From Chakrabartyella piscis (GTDB taxonomy: Bacteria > Bacillota > Clostridia > Lachnospirales > Anaerotignaceae), in assembly GCA_030067835.1 (NCBI GenBank), contig CP092441.1, positions 248,001 through 312,000 of the forward strand: a stretch of DNA of 64,000 nt, given 5' to 3'. Both the position numbers and the translations under genes were made by a program. Positions 51,555 to 61,052 of the stretch are shown here, in pieces. Every line of letters begins with the position of its first letter. Positions within the stretch are counted from its first letter, which is position 1. The notes below the pieces were generated by a model. The model saw only the letters and a list, made by a program, of their open reading frames with translations. It had not been told where the DNA came from and did not search any database.

Positions 51555-53447
51555 ATGGAATTTATGTTTTATACAATACGGGGGATTTGGCTGATACTCA
51601 TTGTACATGGGTTTTTCTATGCAGCCAGAAAATATTTGAAAATCAACTATCATTTCATACCTATATTCACCATTTCCACCATTGCATTGGTTTTGTTTTT
51701 TGGTGGTTTGATTGGTGGTTTGTTGTATGTCGGTTATGGCTTGGCACTTGTGGGGACTGGGTTTTCTGTGTATGCCATTTTGGTGGATTATCGTAAAAAT
51801 GGAGCACAACTCCATATGCCAATACCACTGATTTTGGTGGCAGTTGGCTTCTTGGAATTTGGTGGGTTGTTGGTGGATGCAGAATTGATTCAATATGACA
51901 ATTTCACCCATTGGGCAACAGTAATCAAAGAAATGTTGTTGACCAATAGCTTTCCAACAGCTGACAGTGTGATGATTGAATTCAACAATTATCCACTTGG
52001 TATGGCTTCTTGGATTTATTTTGTGTGTTTGGTTGTAGGAAAAGTACAAGGTGTTATGTTGATGGCACAGGCAATGGTGATTTTTGCTTGTTTTGCTGCA
52101 ATGTTTGGCATCATCCAAGAACGTAGAAGGGTTTTGTTGCATTTTGTGTTGGCATTGGGGCTCAGTGCGCTTTCTTTCTTCAACATCACCATACGTTTGA
52201 ATAACTTGTTGGTGGATTTTGTGTTGCCTATGTTGACTTTGGCAATTTTGGCAATTATTTACACCCATCGCAAACATATTGAAAAAGCATTTTTGATTGT
52301 AACGCCTATTTTAGGCTTTTTGGTTGTGGTGAAAGGGACAGGTGCTTTCTTTGCAGTTGTGGCAATGGGATATTTGATTTTTACAGGTATCAAAGAACAA
52401 ATTGCAAATGGAGATATGGTACTGGGGCAAAAAGAAACCATTGCAACCAAAGAAAATTTGAGGATTTGGGGCAAATGGGCAGTGTATCTGTTGGTGGCAA
52501 TGCTGCCTTTGATTCTGTGGAATCTCCATGTGGATTATACATTTGTAGGTATGGAGCATAAATTTGAAACAGACATTGCTTCCATTGCTGCTGGAATTGG
52601 CGACAAAACACCAGAAGATATTCAAATGATTTTGCGTGCATTCTTACATAGCTTTGTGGACTTTGGTTTGCGACCTACCATTGGTTTGTGGGCATTTGAA
52701 GTGGGTAGCATTGTTGCGTGGCTCATTGGTTGTGTAATTTTGAAACACAAATGGAGGTTGCCAAAGGTATTTGTGGTGTGCAATGGAATTTTGTTGTTCT
52801 ATTATATTGGTATTTTGGCAATGTATATCTATTCTATGCCAGTGGTAGAAGCCGTTTATTTGGCTGGTTTTGAGCGATATGTCAGCAGTCTTATGGTTTT
52901 GATTGTTGGAATTATGACCATGTGTTTGACTTTGGATATTGAAAACTCCTTCCATTATCACTTGGATGAAGTGGAAGAATACAAATCTTTTTCTTCTGTG
53001 GAAGCAAAAAAGGCATATCATTTTGGATGTGTGCTTTGCTTTATGTTGTTGTTTATGATTTTGACTTCTGAATATAGCGGTACTGTACATGCCGGTGATG
53101 CATTTCACAATTCTTTGCCAGCAAGAATGAAAAACATAGTTGGAGATCGTTGGCAAGAAGTGGATGACAGTTCCTATTTGTTGTATGCACTAGATTACAA
53201 TGCACAAGTTTCCAGCTACTATTTGCACCATGTGGGAAGATATTATTTATGGGCAGAAGAAGTGGATGAAATTTCTGTGTTGGAAGAAGAAGGTTTGGAA
53301 GATTTGTTCAGCCAATACGATTATTTCGTTGTGGTACAATCAGATACACCAGAAAGAAAATTTATGGAGAAACAGTTTGGACTTGTAGGAGATGCAGGTG
53401 TGTATGAAACTGCTGAATTGTTGGCAAACTACAAAACGGGGATGTAA
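51555..53447 (+). CDS. Large multi-spanning membrane protein of the polysaccharide operon
   Basis: The 630-residue protein has about 12-14 hydrophobic helices and a soluble C-terminal segment of about 110 residues. I do not recognise a named family. The long periplasmic loop after the fourth or fifth helix ('YDNFTHWATVIKEMLLTNSFPT', 'FNNYPLGMASWIYF') recalls GT-C or O-antigen-polymerase-like proteins. It lies 40 bases after the synthase gene and 22 before the FIST-EAL gene, so a role in modifying, polymerising or exporting the same glycan is likely. Confidence 0.6.
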   Translation: MEFMFYTIRGIWLILIVHGFFYAARKYLKINYHFIPIFTISTIALVLFFGGLIGGLLYVGYGLALVGTGFSVYAILVDYRKNGAQLHMPIPLILVAVGFLEFGGLLVDAELIQYDNFTHWATVIKEMLLTNSFPTADSVMIEFNNYPLGMASWIYFVCLVVGKVQGVMLMAQAMVIFACFAAMFGIIQERRRVLLHFVLALGLSALSFFNITIRLNNLLVDFVLPMLTLAILAIIYTHRKHIEKAFLIVTPILGFLVVVKGTGAFFAVVAMGYLIFTGIKEQIANGDMVLGQKETIATKENLRIWGKWAVYLLVAMLPLILWNLHVDYTFVGMEHKFETDIASIAAGIGDKTPEDIQMILRAFLHSFVDFGLRPTIGLWAFEVGSIVAWLIGCVILKHKWRLPKVFVVCNGILLFYYIGILAMYIYSMPVVEAVYLAGFERYVSSLMVLIVGIMTMCLTLDIENSFHYHLDEVEEYKSFSSVEAKKAYHFGCVLCFMLLFMILTSEYSGTVHAGDAFHNSLPARMKNIVGDRWQEVDDSSYLLYALDYNAQVSSYYLHHVGRYYLWAEEVDEISVLEEEGLEDLFSQYDYFVVVQSDTPERKFMEKQFGLVGDAGVYETAELLANYKTGM

Positions 53448-53469
53448 TTGTAACTAGGAGGCGTGTTTG

Positions 53470-56031
53470 ATGATATCCATTCAACATTTATACCATTCTA
53501 TGAAGGATTTTGCAGAAAGTATAGCAACTGTAGATGTAGAAAAAGCGTGTTTGGTACAGATTTTCACAACGGTATTGGAACCAGAAGCATGTGTGACTTT
53601 GGCACAAGACGTGAAGACAAAATTGCCATATGCACAAATCATTGGTAGTAGTGTCAATGGTGTCATTTATCGTGGAAAGCAATTTGACCAACACACCATG
53701 ATTACCATAGAACAATACAAAGATTCCAAAATAGAAACCCACTTATTTTCCATAGAAGGCAAAGATGCCAATGCTGTTGCAAGCAATTTGGAAGCAGTTT
53801 GGTCAGATGGTGTACCAAAATTGTTACGCCTATTTTTGGGTGCCTATTATGGAGAAGCACATCAACTCATTGACCAAATCAATGAAAGAATGTCTGGTAT
53901 GCAGGTGGTTGGTGGTATGTCAGGTGAATTGTTTGAATCAGAGGTATTGCCATTTGTGTTCAATGACAAAGAATATATCCATTCAGGTTTGATTTGTGCA
54001 GGTGTTTCTGGTGGCATTTCTACATACAACCGCATCAACACAGCTCGTGAACGGATCAGTGAACCCTATACCATCACAAAAGCAGAAGGTAGAATCATTT
54101 ATGAAATTGAAGGGGAATCTGCGCAAAGTTGGTTGCAACGAAACCTAGGATTCAAAAGCAACCAAGAGTATGATACATGGGAAGAAATTGCAAATAATGA
54201 CCCTTTGGTGCGTTTCCAAATTGCATTGGAGGACTACAAAAAAGCAACTCGATTTGTACACTTTGATCAGGAAGCACAAGAAATTTCACAATACTTTACC
54301 CAGTTGGAAAGTGGTACAAAATTCCGCATCAGCTACACATCACCAGCGAAATGTGTAGAAGAATGTAAAAAAGCTTGCAAAGAAATTATGGAAACACCGA
54401 TAGAGCAATTGTTCTGCTATAGTTGTGTATTTCGAAAACTATATTTGAAAAACTGTGCCAAATGGGAAATTTCACCTTATCACAAAAACCCCATCAGTGG
54501 TGTATTTTTGTTGGGTGAATTTGGTCACTACCATGGTAAAAATGAATTGCTCAATGGTTCCTGTGTGCTCAGTGGCATTTGCGAAGAAGAGCACTATCTC
54601 CAAGTGGACTTAACACGTTTGGATCAATTGGAAGGTATACAAGTAGAAAATGAAGGTTTGTTGGATTTTTTGCTCAACAACCAAACACAAGCCAAAAGCA
54701 TAGAACAAGAGCAGTTGTTGACAGATGCAATGGCATATGAAAGAACCCATCAACCAGACTTTTATCGCTACATTGATTCCAGCTTAAACATAGGAAATAT
54801 GTTGCAATATTCCTTGGATAAGGTGAAATATGGCTTTGATAAACTTTGTTTGGTGAAGGTAGAAAATGCAGATATCCTCATTAGTTTTATGGGTCAGGCA
54901 GAATATACAGCACAGCTTAAGGAAATCATTGGACGTTTGGATGCAATACGTTTGCGTGAACATGAAGATATATTTGTGTATTCTGGAAATGCAGATTCTT
55001 TTGTCATTGCAGCAACAGCCCAGTGGACAAAACAAGAGTTTTTGGAGTTGATTCACCGTTTGGATAGACGTTGTGACGAAGTACAAAATAAATTTGTGCA
55101 TACACCAATTATTCTGCGTTTTGTGGTGGTTTCTGGTAGCGAATCCCTATTGGAAGAAGCATATGGACAAGCAGAAATGAGTCGAAATACACAAACACGT
55201 ATGATGGTATTGGATGCAAAGGCACAAGACAAGACTGCCATCAGAAAAGAATTGGAGTCTATCCACCTCATTCAAAATACAATTGCACAAAAGAAAGTAA
55301 TTCCCTATTACCAAGGGATTTACAACAACCGTTTGGGTAAAATTGATAAATACGAAGCACTGATGCGTATTGTGGATGAACATGGGACTGTTTTGACACC
55401 CTATTTCTTTATGGATACAGCCAAAAAATATCGCTTGTATTTGGACTTGAATTTGCAGATGCTAGAAGCGGTTTTGGATGATTTTTCTACCATTGATTGT
55501 GCTGTCAACATCAACTTGTGTGCACATGACATTGGTTCTCCAAAATTTAGAGAAGTGTTGCAAAAACGTCTCAAAACCTTCCATAAACCAGAAAACATCA
55601 CCTTTGAATTGCTGGAGGATGAGTGTTTTTCAGATATGGAGGCATTGAAGGACTTTATTGCAGAAGTGCGTGCATATGGTGTCAAAATCTCCATTGATGA
55701 TTTTGGTTCTGGATATTCCAATTTGTTGGAAATTGTAAAAATCCAACCAGATTATTTGAAAATTGATGGTGCAATCGTTAGAGATGCCCATGAAAAACCA
55801 GAAAACGAAATCATTATAGGTATCATTGTTTCTTTGGCACACCAACTTTCTATTGATGTGGTGGCAGAATTTGTAGAAAATGAAGCAATTCAAAATGTTG
55901 TGGAAGCCTATGGAATTTTGCGTTCACAGGGGTATTTGTTCTCGAAACCACAACCATTTGAGAAGATATATGAAATTGAGAAACAAATGTACGAAAACAC
56001 AAAAGATAAGGGGGCTTCCGAAGATGCGTGA
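53470..56031 (+). CDS. FIST-domain sensor fused to an EAL c-di-GMP phosphodiesterase
   Basis: The 853-residue protein has FIST N (about residues 30-215) and FIST C (about 220-385), a sensor pair thought to bind small ligands such as amino acids. A degenerate GGDEF-like spacer follows, then a complete EAL domain: 'EAL' at 629-631, 'NINLCAHD', 'FELLEDE', DDFGSGYSN from 743, 'YLKIDG', 'AEFVENEA' and 'QGYLFSKP'. All usual metal and catalytic residues are visible, so hydrolysis of c-di-GMP is expected. ATG 53470 has AGGAG 9 bases before it. It overlaps the following GGDEF gene by 8 bases. Confidence 0.88.
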   Translation: MISIQHLYHSMKDFAESIATVDVEKACLVQIFTTVLEPEACVTLAQDVKTKLPYAQIIGSSVNGVIYRGKQFDQHTMITIEQYKDSKIETHLFSIEGKDANAVASNLEAVWSDGVPKLLRLFLGAYYGEAHQLIDQINERMSGMQVVGGMSGELFESEVLPFVFNDKEYIHSGLICAGVSGGISTYNRINTARERISEPYTITKAEGRIIYEIEGESAQSWLQRNLGFKSNQEYDTWEEIANNDPLVRFQIALEDYKKATRFVHFDQEAQEISQYFTQLESGTKFRISYTSPAKCVEECKKACKEIMETPIEQLFCYSCVFRKLYLKNCAKWEISPYHKNPISGVFLLGEFGHYHGKNELLNGSCVLSGICEEEHYLQVDLTRLDQLEGIQVENEGLLDFLLNNQTQAKSIEQEQLLTDAMAYERTHQPDFYRYIDSSLNIGNMLQYSLDKVKYGFDKLCLVKVENADILISFMGQAEYTAQLKEIIGRLDAIRLREHEDIFVYSGNADSFVIAATAQWTKQEFLELIHRLDRRCDEVQNKFVHTPIILRFVVVSGSESLLEEAYGQAEMSRNTQTRMMVLDAKAQDKTAIRKELESIHLIQNTIAQKKVIPYYQGIYNNRLGKIDKYEALMRIVDEHGTVLTPYFFMDTAKKYRLYLDLNLQMLEAVLDDFSTIDCAVNINLCAHDIGSPKFREVLQKRLKTFHKPENITFELLEDECFSDMEALKDFIAEVRAYGVKISIDDFGSGYSNLLEIVKIQPDYLKIDGAIVRDAHEKPENEIIIGIIVSLAHQLSIDVVAEFVENEAIQNVVEAYGILRSQGYLFSKPQPFEKIYEIEKQMYENTKDKGASEDA

Positions 56032-58279
56032 ACATAATATGACAGATTATATGACAAAGGAACAGTTCCAAGCTGTCGTTAGAAGCTATCCAGAACCCAC
56101 TTTTATTGTGACATTGGATGATGATTTGACGATTCAATTTGGAAATGAAGCCTTTTATGCTTTTTTTGGTGTGGATGAAAAATCCTTTTGGAATATATTC
56201 CAAGGGAAGTTTAGACATGTCATAGAAGCAAGCAAACAAGTGGAATACAAAAAACAATTACAAAGACAATTCCAAAAAGAACAAGGATTTTGTTTGGACA
56301 TTCAATTGAAAGATGCACTTGGACAAACTCATTTTGCTTCCTTCAGTGGTACAAAAATCCTAAAAATAGCAGGAGAAGTACAAAAATTGTATTGTCGTTT
56401 GCATAGAACTGATGAAAAACATGCGTTGATTACAGAATTGGAAAATGAAAAGTTTTTCTTCCAAACAGTGCAAACGTTGGCGTCTGATTTGCTGTTTCGA
56501 TACTTTATCCAACAGGATGTGATTCATTTTTATGGGAATTTTCGTGATGCATTGGGTCTGGAAACAAAATATGAAAACTATCCGACATGTTTGTTGCAAA
56601 AAAATGCAGTGTATGAACAAGACTTTGGTAATTTTATGGAAACCCTACGTAAAATGAATGCTGGAGAAGATGGCACTGGTTATTATCGAGCCTATGATCG
56701 TTTTGGCAAAGCCCTTTGGTTGCAAAAAGAATGGAAGGTTTTGTGTGATGACAATGGAAAACCCAAGGAAGTCATTGGACGTATTTCCAATATCCAAAAC
56801 CAAAAGGAAATGGAAGAACAAATCAATGTGGATACATTGACTGGTTGTTTGCGTAAAAAAGTATTTGAACAATTGGCTACAAGAGAGTTGAAAGCATCAC
56901 CAGAAAAAGAACACACTGTGTTTATTGTGGACTTGGATCATTTCAAAGCAATCAATGACAATTTGGGGCATCAATTTGGCGATATGGTTTTGGCAGATGT
57001 GGGGCAGAAATTACGAGATTTGTTCCGCACTACAGATTATGTAGGGCGTATTGGTGGCGATGAATTTATGGTGTTCATGAAGGATACCGCATCCCATGAC
57101 AGTATTGTAGAAAAAGCGAATACCATTTTGCAAGAAATGGATCGTACATTCCAAGGGGCAGTACACACCTATCGTATTTCTGCAAGTGTGGGTATTGCAA
57201 CCTATCCAAAAAATGGATTTGGATTCCAAGAATTATATGAACATGCAGATGTGGCTTTGTTTGATGCCAAAAATCGTGGCAAAAATGCATATGTGTTTTA
57301 TGATGAAAAGTTATCCAAAGGCACTATGGAAAATACAATGCCTTATGATGTGGCAACACGTGCAATGTCACAACATTTCGATGCAAAAGTGATTTCAGGA
57401 TGCTTCAATTTACTATTTGAAACCAATGATTTGGACATCTCTCTTAAATGTGTGTTGCAAACATTGGGTTCTCGTTTTGGAGTCAGTCGTGTATATATCT
57501 TTGAACGCAGCAAAACTGTAGCAGATTGTTATGACAATACATATGAATGGTGTGCAGATGGAATTGAATCGGCAATGGATGTTTGCCAAAATATACCCAA
57601 GGAAACCTTCCAAATTCTAATGAAACAAGGCAATGAAGAAGGTATCATCTATTGTAACGATGTAATGGCTTTGGAAGATGAAGTGAAGGAGATTTTGGAT
57701 ATACAAGACATCAAATCCTTCCTGCATGCCTATACATATTCTGGTGAGGATGTGGTGTATGCCATTGGTTTTGACGATTGTAGTAGCCAACGTATTTGGA
57801 GCCCCATTGAAATCAGTACCTTGTTACATGCCAGCAAAATCATTGTACAATTCTTGAATTATAAGGGTGCATTGGAACATACAAAAAGCATTTCAGAAGA
57901 ACGTTTGGGAGTTATGGATTCCCTCAACTATTTCTCCTATATAGTGGATCAAGAAACCTACAAATTGAGCTATTTCAATGCATATACCAAGGGGAAAGTA
58001 CCCCATATCCAAGTGGGGGATGTTTGTTACAAGGTGTTGCGTGGTTTGGGAGAAGTGTGTACAGATTGTCCTTTGGCAGCAATGAAACAAGCAAATACAG
58101 ATGCAATTCGTCTGGTGCTTTCCGATACTGCAATGGGCAAATATATGCTAATAAATGCTTCCAAATTGAAAAGATTTGAAGGGAAAAAGAGTATGTTTGT
58201 GGCAGCAAATGATGTGACAGATGTAATGAATTTATTGCAACCAGAAATCAATACTGAGGGGTGCAGTAGGATTTCATAG
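56024..58279 (+). CDS. PAS-GGDEF diguanylate cyclase with C-terminal GAF/PAS-like sensors
   Basis: The 751-residue protein has an N-terminal PAS ('EPTFIVTLDDDLTIQFGNEAF'), a second PAS (about 150-260) and a GGDEF domain with GGDEF at 344-348. It has an RxxD inhibitory site, RTTD at 335-338, exactly five residues before GGDEF, so an active cyclase with product inhibition is expected. Residues about 460-620 look like a GAF domain. A last PAS-like part contains the 'GDVCYKVLRGLGEVCTDCP' cysteine motif. The start overlaps the EAL gene end, which indicates coupled synthesis of the opposing enzymes. AAGGGGG lies 9 bases before the ATG. Confidence 0.9.
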   Translation: MREHNMTDYMTKEQFQAVVRSYPEPTFIVTLDDDLTIQFGNEAFYAFFGVDEKSFWNIFQGKFRHVIEASKQVEYKKQLQRQFQKEQGFCLDIQLKDALGQTHFASFSGTKILKIAGEVQKLYCRLHRTDEKHALITELENEKFFFQTVQTLASDLLFRYFIQQDVIHFYGNFRDALGLETKYENYPTCLLQKNAVYEQDFGNFMETLRKMNAGEDGTGYYRAYDRFGKALWLQKEWKVLCDDNGKPKEVIGRISNIQNQKEMEEQINVDTLTGCLRKKVFEQLATRELKASPEKEHTVFIVDLDHFKAINDNLGHQFGDMVLADVGQKLRDLFRTTDYVGRIGGDEFMVFMKDTASHDSIVEKANTILQEMDRTFQGAVHTYRISASVGIATYPKNGFGFQELYEHADVALFDAKNRGKNAYVFYDEKLSKGTMENTMPYDVATRAMSQHFDAKVISGCFNLLFETNDLDISLKCVLQTLGSRFGVSRVYIFERSKTVADCYDNTYEWCADGIESAMDVCQNIPKETFQILMKQGNEEGIIYCNDVMALEDEVKEILDIQDIKSFLHAYTYSGEDVVYAIGFDDCSSQRIWSPIEISTLLHASKIIVQFLNYKGALEHTKSISEERLGVMDSLNYFSYIVDQETYKLSYFNAYTKGKVPHIQVGDVCYKVLRGLGEVCTDCPLAAMKQANTDAIRLVLSDTAMGKYMLINASKLKRFEGKKSMFVAANDVTDVMNLLQPEINTEGCSRIS

Positions 58280-58575
58280 TGGTTTTTGGGGAATTTGCGT
58301 AAAATAATAGGTTGATTCGTCAAATTGGATAGAATCTATGTAAAATCTATGAAAAATTTATCTATTTATGGTTTGAGAAAATAGGTGAAAAGAGTTGCAG
58401 ATATGTATAATATTCGTTAAAATAAAAAAGTATTATTTTATGTCAAAACATGTGGGATGTTGACGTATTTTGTTGTGAGGGCTGAAACCATTTGCAATTT
58501 GAATGGTTTTCGAGTATCGACCAACTGGTATTTTGAAAAGATTTTTTGCACACAGAAGGAAGGTATCTCAAAATT
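58280..58575 (+). other. Upstream region of xpt, no known riboswitch seen
   Basis: 296 bases. A TATAAT lies near 58408. One hairpin GAAACCATT / AATGGTTTTC is at 58484-58511. I compared the region with the purine-riboswitch core and found no GTTTCTACC-type loop. Confidence 0.4.
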
Positions 58576-59157
58576 ATGGAATTGTTAAAAGAACGAATTC
58601 GACGTGATGGTAAAGTGCGTGGTACAGGAGTACTCAAGGTGGATAGTTTCTTGAATCACCAAATTGATGTGGAACTTTTGGGTGAAATTGGTAAGGAGTT
58701 TCGTCGTCGATTTGAAGGATGTGGCATCAACAAAATTTTGACCATCGAAGCATCTGGCATTGGTGTTGCTTGTATTGTGGCACAACACTTTGACAATTGC
58801 CCTGTTATTTTTGCCAAGAAAAACCAAACCAAAAACATTGCTGGCGATGTGTATACCAGCAAAGTAGAGTCCTTCACACATGGACGTATTTATGATATCA
58901 TTCTTTCCAAAGAATATTTGGGAACTGAAGATAAAGTCTTGATTATTGATGATTTCCTTGCAAATGGTGCAGCACTGGAAGGTTTGATTCGTTTGGTCAA
59001 AGATGCTGGCGCAGAAATTGCTGGTGCAGGCATTGTAGTAGAAAAAGCATTCCAACCAGGTGGCGATTTGATTCGTGGCATGGGTATTCGTGTGGAATCT
59101 TTGGCACGTGTACAAAGCCTCAGTGAAGAAGATGGCGTTACATTTGTGGAAAACTAA
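58576..59157 (+). CDS. xpt: Xanthine phosphoribosyltransferase
   Basis: The 193-residue protein begins 'MELLKERIRRDGKVRGTG', typical of Xpt. It contains the PRPP-binding motif 'VLIIDDFLANGAALEGLI' and 'IEASGIGVACIVAQHF'. It converts xanthine and PRPP to XMP. ATG 58576 is the family start; AAGGAAGG is 12 bases upstream, rather far. The nucleoside-importer genes that follow fit a purine-salvage locus, though REP and RAYT insertions now separate them. Confidence 0.92.
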   Translation: MELLKERIRRDGKVRGTGVLKVDSFLNHQIDVELLGEIGKEFRRRFEGCGINKILTIEASGIGVACIVAQHFDNCPVIFAKKNQTKNIAGDVYTSKVESFTHGRIYDIILSKEYLGTEDKVLIIDDFLANGAALEGLIRLVKDAGAEIAGAGIVVEKAFQPGGDLIRGMGIRVESLARVQSLSEEDGVTFVEN

Positions 59158-59182
59158 ATGGGATGGGAAACCCATCCCCTAC
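59158..59182 (-). repeat. REP-like palindrome (-)
   Basis: Minus-strand GTAG foot with a GGGATGGG/CCCATCCC stem and a 3-base loop, directly at the xpt stop, where it may also act as a 3' hairpin. Confidence 0.75.
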
Positions 59183-59214
59183 AATATCCAATCAATGGAA
59201 ATGTGGTGGCAATT

Positions 59215-59240
59215 GTAGGGTTGATTCACGAATCAACCGT
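59215..59240 (+). repeat. REP-like palindrome (+)
   Basis: GTAG foot, GGTTGATT-CACG-AATCAACC, CG. Inverted partner of the copy at 59158. Confidence 0.75.
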
Positions 59241-59242
59241 CA

Positions 59243-59340
59243 TAAACTGTCACAAAATCAAAGATTCCTCGCTATGTTCGGAATGACAGTAACAATGCTT
59301 GTCATGCAGAGGAATGTAATGACGAAGCATCTGAAAAATC
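59243..59340 (-). repeat. Second dispersed-repeat type
   Basis: On the minus strand it contains TGTCATTCCGAACATAGCGA and GGAATCTT, resembling the 'GTCATTCnGAGCnnAGCGAnGAATC' intergenic repeats common in bacteria, with an internal TGTCAT/ATGACA symmetry. Only one clear copy is in this window. Confidence 0.45.
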
Positions 59341-59415
59341 GTTAAATCTGCCAATAGGCATTTTTATAAAAAACTCTCATAAGGAAGAAACAGACAAAAA
59401 AAGGAGAAAAAGAAA

Positions 59416-60642
59416 ATGAAAAAATTGCTTGCTCTTGCCTTGGCGATGTCCATGGTAGTATCCGTTGCAGGTTGTGGCTCTAGCTCTACTTCCACATCCG
59501 AAGCTGATTCCAGCTCTAGTGCATCTGCTGAAAGTGCAGAAGAAGTTGTATCCGCAGATGAAGATTTCATGGTGGGTGCTATCTACATCACAAGCCAAAA
59601 TGATACAGCTGGTTACACATACCAACATCATAATGGTATTACAACAGCTATGGAAAATCTTGGTTTGGATACAGCAACTCAACTCAAAATCGTTGACAAT
59701 GTGCCAGAAGATGACACACAAGTGGCTGCTGCTATCGACAATCTTGCAGGTCAAGGTTGTGACGTAATCTTTGGTATTTCCTTCGGTTACATTAATGCTA
59801 TGGATGCTGCTGCAAACCAAGAAGAATATTCTGATATCGTATTCTCTCATGCAACAGGTTACATGAGCAATGAATCTAACTTCAACAACTACTTCGGTCG
59901 TATCTACCAAGCTCGTTACCTTTCCGGTATTGCTGCTGGTATGAAATCCTTGGAAGTTGGCAATGATAACTTGGGTTATGTTGCTGCTTGGAACTTGGGT
60001 TACGCTGAAACATGTTCCGGTATCAATGCATTCACATTGGGTGTACAAGCTGTAAACCCTGATGCAACTGTTTATGTAAACGAAATCTCCAGCTGGGGTG
60101 ACGAAGCTTTGGAACGTCAAGCAGCACAAGCTTTGATTGACACATACAATGTTGGTATCATCACACAACACAGTGACTCTGCTCAACCTCAAATGGTTGC
60201 AGAAGAAAATGGTATCTATGGTTGTGGTTACAACTCCGATATGACAGAACAAGCTCCTGCTGCTCATATTACAGCTCCTGTTTGGAACTGGTACATCTAC
60301 TATCAAGAAGCAATGGAAGCTGTTATGGCTGATTCCAGCTCCTTTATGTCTACAGTAGGTAATTTCTATGGTGGTCTTGCAGAAGGCTTTGTAGATGTTT
60401 CTCCACTTTCTGACAATGCTGCTGCTGGCACACAAGAAATCATTGACGAAGTTGCTGCTATGATGGTTGCTGGTGAATGGGATGTATTCTCTGGCGTTTC
60501 TTTGGAAATTGCTGCTGATGGTACAATTACACAAGTAGAAGAACCTGTTATGAAAAATGACGGTACAGAAGCAGATCCTATCGATGATGGTGTAATCTGT
60601 GGTTCTATGAACTATAACGTAGCTGGTGTAGTTGCTGGCTAA
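59416..60642 (+). CDS. BMP-family (PnrA-like) nucleoside-binding lipoprotein
   Basis: The 408-residue protein has a lipoprotein signal with lipobox 'VAGC' at residues 18-21 and a Ser-rich linker. The BMP domain (PF02608) has 'VGAIYITSQNDTAGYTYQHHNGI', 'CDVIFGISFGYINAMDAAA', 'GIAAGMKS' and 'GYVAAWNLGYAETCSGINAF'. PnrA/TmpC-type lipoproteins bind purine nucleosides for an ABC importer. The ATPase and permease genes follow at 61622, after the RAYT insertion. Codon choice (many GCT, AAC, TAC) differs from neighbours and suggests high expression. Confidence 0.9.
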   Translation: MKKLLALALAMSMVVSVAGCGSSSTSTSEADSSSSASAESAEEVVSADEDFMVGAIYITSQNDTAGYTYQHHNGITTAMENLGLDTATQLKIVDNVPEDDTQVAAAIDNLAGQGCDVIFGISFGYINAMDAAANQEEYSDIVFSHATGYMSNESNFNNYFGRIYQARYLSGIAAGMKSLEVGNDNLGYVAAWNLGYAETCSGINAFTLGVQAVNPDATVYVNEISSWGDEALERQAAQALIDTYNVGIITQHSDSAQPQMVAEENGIYGCGYNSDMTEQAPAAHITAPVWNWYIYYQEAMEAVMADSSSFMSTVGNFYGGLAEGFVDVSPLSDNAAAGTQEIIDEVAAMMVAGEWDVFSGVSLEIAADGTITQVEEPVMKNDGTEADPIDDGVICGSMNYNVAGVVAG

Positions 60643-60662
60643 TTCGAACCATAACATAAATT

Positions 60663-60691
60663 ACGGGGCAGGTAAACTGCCTCGTTTTTTC
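60663..60691 (+). terminator. Terminator-like hairpin after the BMP lipoprotein gene
   Basis: ACGGGGCAG / CTGCCTCGT stem (one G-U), 5-base loop, TTTTTT. It would favour excess lipoprotein over ATPase and permease. Confidence 0.8.
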
Positions 60692-60741
60692 GTTATTATT
60701 GATACGGTATCAAAAATCGTAAATGATTATTAGATGGGTTT

Positions 60742-60788
60742 GTAGGGAATGGAGATGGTGCAATGCACCGTGGATTTGACCATTCCGC
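60742..60788 (+). repeat. REP-like palindrome, enlarged (+)
   Basis: GTAG foot, outer GGAATGG/CCATTCC stem with a nested GGTGC-AAT-GCACC hairpin, then GC. Confidence 0.65.
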
Positions 60789-60816
60789 AGTATAACAAAA
60801 TGGTTATGGTAGAACA

Positions 60817-60842
60817 ACGGAACAGTCAAAACTGTTCCCTAC
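60817..60842 (-). repeat. REP-like palindrome (-)
   Basis: Minus-strand GTAG foot with GGAACAGT-TTTG-ACTGTTCC. Inverted partner of the copy at 60742. Confidence 0.75.
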
Positions 60843-60884
60843 AAAATCATAAAAAGGATATTTTGTATAATATGAGGTGATTTG

Positions 60885-61043
60885 TTGGAATTGCCAAAAC
60901 GTAAGTTGCCAAGGTTGAAAGAATATGATTATAGCAGTAATGGAGCATATTTTCTAACCATATGTACCCAAAAGAAGCAAAAAATATTATGGGAAGATGG
61001 ATACCATGTGCCATTGTGTAAAATAGAAGATATGTATGAATGA
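60885..61043 (+). pseudogene. Truncated duplicate of the RAYT gene 5' end
   Basis: This 52-codon fragment ('LELPKRKLPRLKEYDYSSNG' then 'AYFLTICTQKKQKILWEDGY') is a diverged copy of the first part of the RAYT gene just downstream. It includes the same GAGGTGATTT leader and has TTG in place of ATG. It ends in a stop 10 bases before the intact gene. It lacks the REP element found in the full gene at the matching point. Confidence 0.75.
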
Positions 61044-61052
61044 GGTGATTTT

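Noticed and set aside
51541..51560. GTAGGGG before the polysaccharide membrane-protein gene as another REP element
   Set aside because: No palindromic arms follow the foot; it is probably just the ribosome-site region.
58280..58575. Purine riboswitch upstream of xpt
   Set aside because: TATAAT and AT-rich pairing near 58400 looked suggestive, but the conserved loop sequences of the purine aptamer (GTTTCTACC-type) are absent.
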